Of a stretch of 9,955 nucleotides of DNA, positions 5,035 to 9,955 are shown one piece after another (position 1 is the stretch's first letter; every line of letters starts with the position of its first letter). This stretch comes from JBDSTZ01 sp039927975. Its GTDB lineage: Bacteria; Pseudomonadota; Gammaproteobacteria; Burkholderiales; Burkholderiaceae_D. The stretch lies in the NCBI GenBank assembly GCA_039927975.1, contig JBDSTZ010000659.1:1-9955 (forward strand), given 5' to 3'. The notes below the pieces were generated by a model. That model saw only the letters and a program-made list of their open reading frames with translations. It had not been told where the DNA came from and ran no database searches. Made by a program: the position numbers and the translations under genes.

Positions 5035-7278
5035 TCAGTTCATGGTGATCGACTGGCCGCCGACATTGACGGTTCGCATGGCCGAGGCGCCGGTGCCGCT
5101 GGTGGTGATGGTCACCACCGGCCGCTTGCAGCCGACGTCGAGCAGCACCAGGAACTCGGCCGGCGACTTGCCGTCGTTGGCCTGGGTGAAGGCGCCGTGG
5201 TCTTCATAGGTGCCCGGCTTTGGCGCGGCGCCGGTGCGCTTTTCCCAGTTGCCGGCGCCGAGCGAGCGCACGCAGACCATTTGTCCGCCGGCGGCGATCT
5301 TCAGGTTGCTGGCGTCCTCGGCCAGGATGTCGACCGGCGCGTGCAGGTTGAACTCGTAGACGTGCGGCACGCTCGCGGCCAGCTTGTCGCGCACCAGCAT
5401 GGCGTTGACGGTGCGCAGGTACCAGACCGAGCGACGCGCGGTGGTGAGCGCGCCGCCGTAGGACAGCAAGGCGTCGCCCTCGGCAAAGTCGTAGGTGGCG
5501 GGGGCGGCGAAGCTGGTGATCTTGCCGTTGCGCTGGAGCTGCTCGCGGTAGCCGGTGACGAGCTGACCCTGGCCGCCGTCGAAGGTGATGGCGTTTTGCG
5601 ACTTGGTCTGGTGATACCAGTCGGTCCAGTAGGGCGAACCGTACCAGTCGTACCAGCCGGCCTTGATCAGCAGCGGCTGGCCGGCCACCGCCAGCAGGAT
5701 GGCGTTCTGGTCGCCGTGGCTGTGGCTGAACGAGCCGTACGGGCTGGACTTGAAGTAGAACGAGGTGCGGCCGGGCGAGGCGATGTCGCTGTGCATGGCG
5801 GCCCAGCCGATGCTCGGATAGTAGGCCGAGTTGGCCGGCGGCGAGAGGAAGGTGGTGGCGGCCACCGGCAGCGGGTAAGGCGCCTGCAGCAGGCTCAGGG
5901 TGTCCTCGGTGCCGCCCAGGCTCTTGACGTACCAGGCCGCGCGCGGCGAGACCATGCGGGCGGCGAAGGCGTGGAAGACGCGGGTGTCGGGCTTGGTGTC
6001 GGAACCGTCGCCGAACACGTGGCGGATCGCACCGGGCGGGGTGAATTGGGTGGCGAAGTCGAGGAAGCCGAGCGACCAGGGCTTGGCGTAGAAGTTGATG
6101 CCGGTCGCCTGCGAGAGCGGGTCCCACAGGTTGACCAGGTAGCCGGCGGTGTACTCGGCGTAGGCGGTGCCGTTGGCGTAGCCGCCTTCCGGTCCGCTCC
6201 ACGGCGACGGGCTGTTGGCGTAGGCGCGGAAGGAGAAGTCGAACCACTTCTGGGCGTCGGGGATGTCGCCCAGGGTCAGGCTCGAAATCAGCACCACGAA
6301 GATCAGGCTGGTGTTGGCGTGCGAGTCGAAGGGATACTGGTCGAGGCGGCCATTGTCGCCGGCCAGGTTGGCGAAGATTTCATTGGTGCGGGCGGTGACG
6401 GCGGCGAGCCAGCGGGCCTTGCGGGTGGCGTCGAGGTCGGTGGCCAGGATGTCCATCGCCTTGGCCAGCGAGAGCGCGATCTGGCGCGTGGCCTGGTCCT
6501 GGTTGACATAGCTGGTGGGACCGGTCGGGTCGAGGCTGGCCAACTGGTCGCCCTTGCGCAGCGCCTCGGTCAGGAACAGCGGATCGGCCTTGATGCGCCA
6601 CATCACGGCGGCCGCCTCGAGTTCGCGGCTGGCCTCGTTGATGCGGTTGCGGATGTCGGTCTGCTGGCTGTTCATGGCCGCCGTCAAGGGCGAACTGATG
6701 ACGAGTGGCCAGCGCGCGTCGTTCAGGTCGGGCAGCGCGCCGATCTGCAGCTTGATTTCATTGGTCATGCGACTGGTGTAGGCTTCCATGTCGAGCATGC
6801 GGGCGGCGCTCCATTTGCTCATCGGGATGAACGATGGCGGCAGCGAGCGCGGATGCGGTTTGGCCAGGATGCGCGCGCGCAAGGTGGCGTTGTCGGGCAC
6901 TTCGAACAGGGTCGAGCGCGCGGCGATCGAAAAGGGACGCGGACTCGACCAGTCGATGGTGCCGACCGGGCGCACGCGCCAGGTGTAGTTGCCGATCGGC
7001 AGAGCCTTGGTCGGCAGGTACCAGTTGCGGTCGACGGTGACGCTGGTCGCCGCGGCGGCGCCCTCGGCCAGCAATTCGAGTTCGTACTGGGCCGGTCCGG
7101 TCGGGTGGCGCGCCCAAGTGAAGCCGGGCGGATTTTGCGCCTGGACCTGGCCCATCGCCGGACCCGGCTGGACGACCAGCGGATCGGTCGATTGGACCCA
7201 GTCCGCGCGCGCGGCCAGGCAGAACAGGAGCGAGGACAATGCGAGCAGGCGGCCGGATTGACGGGAGGAGAATTTCAT
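5035..7278 (-). CDS. Exported heparinase II/III family polysaccharide lyase (DUF4962-like)
   Basis: This is a 747-residue secreted protein. Residues 1-25 form a Sec signal peptide: basic start MKFSSRQSGR, hydrophobic LLALSSLLFCLA, probable cleavage at ARA|DW. Residues about 28-118 look like an FN3/Ig-like domain (PPGFTWARHP, NYTWRVRPVG), as in DUF4962-type lyases. Residues about 130-440 are the alpha/alpha toroid, with DSHANTS (318-324) and GPEGGYANGTAYAEYT (362-377), the region of the likely catalytic tyrosine. The C-terminal beta-sandwich starts near 480 and carries YGSFSHSHGDQNAIL (514-528), with His519, His521 and Asp523, and YHQTKSQNAITFDG (555-568). By family knowledge it would cut uronate-containing polysaccharide by beta-elimination in the periplasm or outside the cell. 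The start at 7278 is chosen for GGAG 7 nt upstream and the signal peptide; the frame is open further upstream without coding signs. It could trim, release or recycle the locus polymer. Substrate unknown. Confidence 0.9.
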   Translation of the reverse strand: MKFSSRQSGRLLALSSLLFCLAARADWVQSTDPLVVQPGPAMGQVQAQNPPGFTWARHPTGPAQYELELLAEGAAAATSVTVDRNWYLPTKALPIGNYTWRVRPVGTIDWSSPRPFSIAARSTLFEVPDNATLRARILAKPHPRSLPPSFIPMSKWSAARMLDMEAYTSRMTNEIKLQIGALPDLNDARWPLVISSPLTAAMNSQQTDIRNRINEASRELEAAAVMWRIKADPLFLTEALRKGDQLASLDPTGPTSYVNQDQATRQIALSLAKAMDILATDLDATRKARWLAAVTARTNEIFANLAGDNGRLDQYPFDSHANTSLIFVVLISSLTLGDIPDAQKWFDFSFRAYANSPSPWSGPEGGYANGTAYAEYTAGYLVNLWDPLSQATGINFYAKPWSLGFLDFATQFTPPGAIRHVFGDGSDTKPDTRVFHAFAARMVSPRAAWYVKSLGGTEDTLSLLQAPYPLPVAATTFLSPPANSAYYPSIGWAAMHSDIASPGRTSFYFKSSPYGSFSHSHGDQNAILLAVAGQPLLIKAGWYDWYGSPYWTDWYHQTKSQNAITFDGGQGQLVTGYREQLQRNGKITSFAAPATYDFAEGDALLSYGGALTTARRSVWYLRTVNAMLVRDKLAASVPHVYEFNLHAPVDILAEDASNLKIAAGGQMVCVRSLGAGNWEKRTGAAPKPGTYEDHGAFTQANDGKSPAEFLVLLDVGCKRPVVTITTSGTGASAMRTVNVGGQSITMN

Positions 7279-7548
7279 ACACTGACTCCGAGAATATTGA
7301 ACAGAACCGCAGGCGTGGCCGAGCGCCGACAAGGCGGGCTGATGATCGGCGCAGTCCCCTGAGTTCCTGGTCGAGGTCTGCCAACACACCGATTGATCGT
7401 ACCGCAGGGAACTTGTAACTCGGCAATTTTCGATTTTGAACAGTGGAAATATTTCACACGGAAGACACAAATCCAACACTGCGAGACGGATTGCGGCTTG
7501 TTCATTTTCAGCTTGATCACGGTGCGGGCGCCGAGGGCGGGGGGGACG
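7279..7548. promoter_or_regulatory. AT-richer promoter and leader zone of the exported lyase gene
   Basis: This is the lyase-proximal half of the 545-bp divergent gap. Positions about 7420-7530 are clearly richer in A+T than the rest of the window. On the minus strand, TTCAAA (7440-7435), a 17-nt spacer and TACAAG (7417-7412) make a weak sigma70-like promoter (four of six matches each), about 135 nt before the start. A perfect 10-bp palindrome GAAATATTTC (7446-7455) lies just upstream of it and could be an operator. In the leader, GCGCCGA (7323-7329) and TCGGCGC (7346-7352) are a 7-bp inverted repeat with a 16-nt loop. No gene was recognised. Confidence 0.35.
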
Positions 7549-7716
7549 GCGGTCTCGACGGCGCATGCGGCAGCGGTCTCGACAGCGGATTCGATGGCGG
7601 TCTCGACGGCGGATGCGATGGCGATGGCGACGGTGGATGGGATCGCGGTCGCGACGGCGGATGCGATTGCGATGTCGACGGCGGATGCGACGGCGATGTC
7701 GACGGCGGGTGCGACG
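7549..7716. repeat. Tandem repeat: seven copies of a 24-bp unit
   Basis: Seven contiguous 24-bp units start at 7549, 7573, 7597, 7621, 7645, 7669 and 7693. Each is made of four 6-bp blocks with an approximate consensus GCGGTC-TCGACG-GCGGAT-GCGATG. Copies differ by a few substitutions and no indels. The most alike are copies 6 and 7, which differ at one position (GCGGAT against GCGGGT). Because 24 is divisible by three, reading frames stay open through the array. In the plus frame that runs into the reductase gene it would encode a Gly/Asp-rich octapeptide such as GLDGGCDG or DVDGGCDG. It lies upstream of the promoter zones of both divergent genes. I infer a minisatellite; a coding role is unproven. 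Confidence 0.85.
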
Positions 7717-7738
7717 GCATCGCGGCGGCGCGATTGCG

Positions 7739-7747
7739 TAATAAAAT
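7739..7747 (+). promoter_or_regulatory. Possible -10 region of the reductase gene
   Basis: TAATAAAAT is a short AT-rich island in very GC-rich sequence, about 77 nt before the reductase start. It contains TAAAAT, five of six matches to a -10 element. No -35 hexamer is recognisable upstream, where the repeat-derived sequence lies. Low confidence. Confidence 0.25.
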
Positions 7748-7823
7748 CGGGCGATCCGGTTGGGACCGGCCGCATGACCCGATCAATACGGCGCGGAGGC
7801 GCCAGGTGAGAAAGGAAGCAGAG

Positions 7824-8354
7824 ATGGCCAAGCTCGTGTTTGCAATGAACCAGACGCTGGACGGCTACGTCGACCATACGGCGTGCTCGCCCAGCCCTGC
7901 CCTGTTCCGCCACTTCATCGAGGTGGCGCAGCGGCAGGTAGGCAGCGTGTACGGGAGCAAGATCTACGAGGTGATGCGTTACTGGGACGACGAGCACCCC
8001 GAATGGGATGCGGAAAGACGCGTTTTCGCCGAGGCATGGCGGGCGCAGCCGAAATGGGTGGTCTCGCGTTCGCTGAAAGAAGTCGGGCCGAATGCGCGCC
8101 TTGTCGAAGGCGATCTCGCGAGCGCGATTGGCGCGCTAAAGGCCGGGCACGACGGCGAGATCGCGGTTGCCGGCCCCGACCTGGCGGCAAGCCTGTCGGC
8201 ACTTGGCCTGATCGACGAGTATCGGATCTACCTGCATCCGATCGTGCTCGGGCAGGGCAAGCCGTATTTCGCCGGGCCGCAGCCGCCGCTTCGGCTGGTG
8301 GCGCATGAGCGGATTGACGAGGAGGTGATCAGGTTGCGCTACGTTCCGGCTTAG
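7824..8354 (+). CDS. Dihydrofolate reductase family protein (RibD C-terminal-like)
   Basis: This 176-residue cytosolic protein belongs to the broad dihydrofolate reductase/RibD C-terminal fold, NAD(P)H-dependent reductases often annotated YyaP/YwjB-like, whose true substrates are mostly unknown. Visible blocks: MAKLVFAMNQTLDGYVD (1-17), the first strand and loop; VYGSKIYEVMRYW (42-54), matching the family YGrrTYE region; KWVVSRSL (77-84); the nucleotide-binding stretch IAVAGPDLAASL (113-124); and LHPIVLGQGKPYF (137-149). The length is normal for a single-domain member. The start is chosen because AAGGA precedes the ATG by about 8 nt and the fold begins here. The frame is also open upstream through the 24-bp repeat to a GTG at 7443, which I regard as chance. 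It lies opposite to all its neighbours and has no evident role in polysaccharide synthesis. It is probably not a classical folate enzyme. Confidence 0.9.
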   Translation: MAKLVFAMNQTLDGYVDHTACSPSPALFRHFIEVAQRQVGSVYGSKIYEVMRYWDDEHPEWDAERRVFAEAWRAQPKWVVSRSLKEVGPNARLVEGDLASAIGALKAGHDGEIAVAGPDLAASLSALGLIDEYRIYLHPIVLGQGKPYFAGPQPPLRLVAHERIDEEVIRLRYVPA

Positions 8355-8454
8355 GCTGTGAAGCCTGCACACTGACGTCGCCGCAAGGGGGAGTGGCGAT
8401 GCTCGAACCCAGCGCGAAGGGCCGGCTTACTTTGTTCAGGTAGCTGGGCGTCGA
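8355..8454. other. 100-bp gap between convergent genes
   Basis: The reductase (plus) and the GT2 gene (minus) converge here. Two weak inverted repeats are visible: CGTCGCC/GGCGATG (8376-8382 with 8395-8401, one G-U pair) and CCCAGC/GCTGGG (8408-8413 with 8443-8448, 29-nt loop). Neither has a U run. No strong intrinsic terminator was found for either gene. Confidence 0.4.
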
Positions 8455-9222
8455 TTAAGCGGACTGGAGCGCAAGTTCGCGGCGCAGCGCGCGCATGCGC
8501 CTGGCGTAACGCAGGCAATAAATCATGAACGACAGCGGGGCCTTGCCCAGATGGCGCCGGCGCACCCGCCACTCTTCCTGGCGCGCCTTGATCTTGTTGG
8601 CCGACGAAACACTGCCCGCGTGATCGCGAAACACGGCGAGCGGACGGTTCAACGTGGCGGGCGGCGCCACTGCGGCCAGGCGCAGCCACAAGTCGATATC
8701 CATCGCGTATTTGAGCTGCTCGTCGAATACGCCGACGCGGGCGAAGGCCGCTTTGCGCACGAACACGGCCGGATGCGGCACGAAGGATTTGCCAGTCACC
8801 AGCGAGGCGTAGCTGAAACGCTGCATTGGCGCCGGGCGCAGCAAGTCGCCGCCTCGCAGCACGCAGATGGTGCCGAACAGCCAGTCGCGCCCGGTGCTGG
8901 CCAGGTGGTCGGCGACGCCGGCGAGCACATCGTCGCTGGCGTAGTAATCGTCCGAATGCAGGTGGGCGATGAACTCGCCGCTGGCCTCGGCGATGCCGAT
9001 GTTCATGGCGCGACTGATGCCGCCACCGATGTCGCGCAGAATTTTCTTGTTGCCGGGGTAGGCCTCGAGCATGGCGAGGGTGGCGTCGGTCGAGCCGCCG
9101 TCGACGAAGATGTGCTCGATGTCCTGGCAGGTTTGCCTGCGCACCGAGGCCAAGGTGTCGGCCAGGGTGGCGGCGCTGTTCCAGGTGCAGGTGACGATCG
9201 AGAAGATGGGCTTATTCGGCAT
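8455..9222 (-). CDS. Glycosyltransferase family 2 (GT-A fold), WcaE-like
   Basis: This 255-residue inverting GT2 enzyme is of the kind found in colanic-acid-type and other exopolysaccharide loci. Motifs in order: the first strand FSIVTCTWN (7-15), nucleotide-binding VDGGSTD (40-46), GGGISRAMNIGI (66-77), a DXD-equivalent HSDDYY (89-94), PHPAVFVRK (149-157) and the acceptor-side AMDIDLWLRL (173-182). The C-terminus is basic (repeated RR and RRMRALRR, about 219-248), with a single SFMIYCL stretch and no true membrane helix. That fits peripheral contact with the inner membrane. The ATG lies inside the end of the preceding GT4 gene (11-nt overlap), with only a weak GGA in front, so translation is probably coupled. 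It probably adds one sugar to the lipid-linked repeat unit. The sugar is not predictable. Confidence 0.93.
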   Translation of the reverse strand: MPNKPIFSIVTCTWNSAATLADTLASVRRQTCQDIEHIFVDGGSTDATLAMLEAYPGNKKILRDIGGGISRAMNIGIAEASGEFIAHLHSDDYYASDDVLAGVADHLASTGRDWLFGTICVLRGGDLLRPAPMQRFSYASLVTGKSFVPHPAVFVRKAAFARVGVFDEQLKYAMDIDLWLRLAAVAPPATLNRPLAVFRDHAGSVSSANKIKARQEEWRVRRRHLGKAPLSFMIYCLRYARRMRALRRELALQSA

Positions 9223-9955
9223 ACAGGTCCAGGAGGGTTGGCAAGATGCGCGCGGCGTCGGCGCCGAAGACGGAGGCTGGCGGCATGGGGCCGGCGGGTT
9301 TTGTTGCAGCCGCTAGTTGCGGCTCTGGGTTCGTTTGCGGCGCTTGGGTCGATTGCGCTTCTTGCGCTTCTTGCGCTTCTTGCGCTTTTTGCACTTGCGC
9401 TTCTTGTGCTTTTTGCACTGCTTGCGCTGGTTGCGCTGGTTGTGCTGGCCGTGCGGGTTGGGCGGGTTGCCCGGCTTGCGCCAGCTGCGTCAACATTAGC
9501 GTGACCAACTGCTCCATGTTGTCGGCAAGCTGGAGCTGGCCGTCATACAGCTGATAGGCGCGCAATTCGGGCGTGCCGCCGCGCGCGAGCGCCAGGCAGG
9601 GCTTGCCGATGGCCAGCGCTTCGAGCACGGTGGTGCTGCAAGCTTCCTCGCAGACCGAGGGCACCACGCACAGCTGGCTGCGGGCGGCGAGCCGGATCAC
9701 TTGCGGATAGGGCTGCCAGCCGAGAAATTCAATCTGCGGCCCGGCATAGCATTCGGCCAGGTAGCGCTTGAGCGGACCGTCGCCGATGATGCGAATGGTG
9801 ATGCCGGGCAGCAGACGCGGCGCGACGGCGGCGAGGAATTCACCAAAGCCCTTGCCGACATCGATGCGACCGACCAGCGCGACGCTGCCGGCGTCAACGC
9901 ACGGCTCGAGTGCGGCATGGCGCGCCAGTGCGTCATATTGGATGAAGTTGTGGAT
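9212..9955 (-). CDS. Glycosyltransferase family 4, C-terminal part with Gln/Ala/Pro-rich insert (runs off right edge)
   Basis: The frame is open from the right edge to TAA at 9212-9214, giving 247 residues that begin inside the protein; the N-terminal acceptor domain is outside the window. Fragment numbering: LVGRIDVGKGFGEFL (27-41), IRIIGDGPLKRYL (54-66), IEFLGWQPYPQVIRLAARS (75-93) and the donor-binding E-x7-E block VPSVCEEACSTTVLEALAIGKP (98-119), with RGGTPELRA (125-133). This is a typical GT4 Rossmann domain. After LTQLAQ (155-160) comes a low-complexity stretch of Gln-Pro-Ala, then Gln-Lys/Glu-Ala triplets (about 158-210) and a Pro/Ala linker. The normal C-terminal helix FGADAARILPTLLDLY then follows (230-245). 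A GTG at 9700 could be mistaken for the start, but clear GT4 sequence continues upstream of it. It overlaps the GT2 gene by 11 nt. Family call firm; specificity unknown. Confidence 0.92.
   Translation of the reverse strand: MHNFIQYDALARHAALEPCVDAGSVALVGRIDVGKGFGEFLAAVAPRLLPGITIRIIGDGPLKRYLAECYAGPQIEFLGWQPYPQVIRLAARSQLCVVPSVCEEACSTTVLEALAIGKPCLALARGGTPELRAYQLYDGQLQLADNMEQLVTLMLTQLAQAGQPAQPARPAQPAQPAQAVQKAQEAQVQKAQEAQEAQEAQSTQAPQTNPEPQLAAATKPAGPMPPASVFGADAARILPTLLDLYAE
9353..9484. repeat. 9-bp tandem repeat inside the GT4 gene
   Basis: On the plus strand the consensus is TTGCGCTTC changing to TTGCGCTGG. Three perfect TTGCGCTTC units (9353-9379) are followed by near copies. There are about 15 units in all up to 9484, with a single 6-bp unit, TTGCAC, at 9389-9394. 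In the minus-strand gene each unit encodes three residues (Gln-Glu-Ala, Gln-Lys-Ala, then Gln-Pro-Ala). Unit gain or loss would change protein length without breaking the frame. Confidence 0.85.

Noticed and set aside
5197..7362. A 721-codon open frame on the plus strand
   Set aside because: It is antisense to the exported lyase, whose signal peptide, domain motifs, ribosome binding site and terminator are all on the minus strand.
7279..7566. N-terminal extension of the exported lyase by 96 residues
   Set aside because: The extension has no coding character and would bury the signal peptide. The ATG at 7278 has a good ribosome binding site.
7549..7716. RTX-type calcium-binding repeats or a CRISPR array
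   Set aside because: The period is 8 residues, not the 9-residue GGxGxDxUx of RTX, and no export or protease domain follows. Units are contiguous without spacers, so it is not CRISPR.
9212..9700. A complete 162-residue gene starting at GTG 9700
   Set aside because: GT4 sequence (LVGRIDVGKG, IIGDGPLKRYL, FLGWQPYPQ) continues in frame upstream of 9700 to the window edge, so this is only the tail of a longer gene.

Overview
The window is GC-rich (about two thirds G+C by eye). It reads as part of an exopolysaccharide or capsule biosynthesis locus of a high-GC Gram-negative bacterium. The protein sequences and the strong third-position G/C bias look most like Betaproteobacteria of the Massilia/Duganella/Janthinobacterium type. 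This placement comes from pattern memory only and was not tested by a search.

Layout, following transcription on the minus strand from right to left. A GT4 glycosyltransferase runs in from the right edge (ends 9212) and overlaps by 11 nt a GT2 glycosyltransferase (9222-8455). A small dihydrofolate-reductase-like gene (7824-8354) lies on the plus strand and interrupts the minus-strand series. It converges on the GT2 gene and diverges from the next minus-strand gene. The 545-bp divergent gap (7279-7823) holds an AT-richer promoter zone and a 24-bp tandem repeat of seven copies. Next comes an exported heparinase II/III-type polysaccharide lyase (7278-5035), closed by two tandem terminator-like hairpins (4951-5023). 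Then follow a GT14/Branch-type glycosyltransferase (4776-3898), a GT4 glycosyltransferase (3735-2377), a second GT4 enzyme starting at a TTG (2157-1033), and a heparinase II/III-type protein without signal peptide (1036 to beyond the left edge). The last gene is coupled to the one before it by an ATGA overlap. It has no stop inside the window, so simple start-to-stop ORF finding misses it.

Together the five glycosyltransferases probably add sugars in turn to a lipid-linked repeat unit. The exported lyase could trim, release or turn over the finished polymer. The cytosolic-looking heparinase-fold protein may act on the same polymer or be a repurposed relative. No polymerase, flippase, chain-length regulator or initiating sugar-phosphate transferase lies in the window, so the assembly route cannot be decided here. 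The reductase gene has no obvious role in this pathway.

The less ordinary features are two in-frame tandem repeats: 9-bp units inside the right-edge GT4 gene, and 24-bp units in the divergent gap. Also notable are the tandem terminator and the TTG start that overlaps the stop of a short upstream frame. No RNA gene, insertion sequence, CRISPR array or phage gene was seen.
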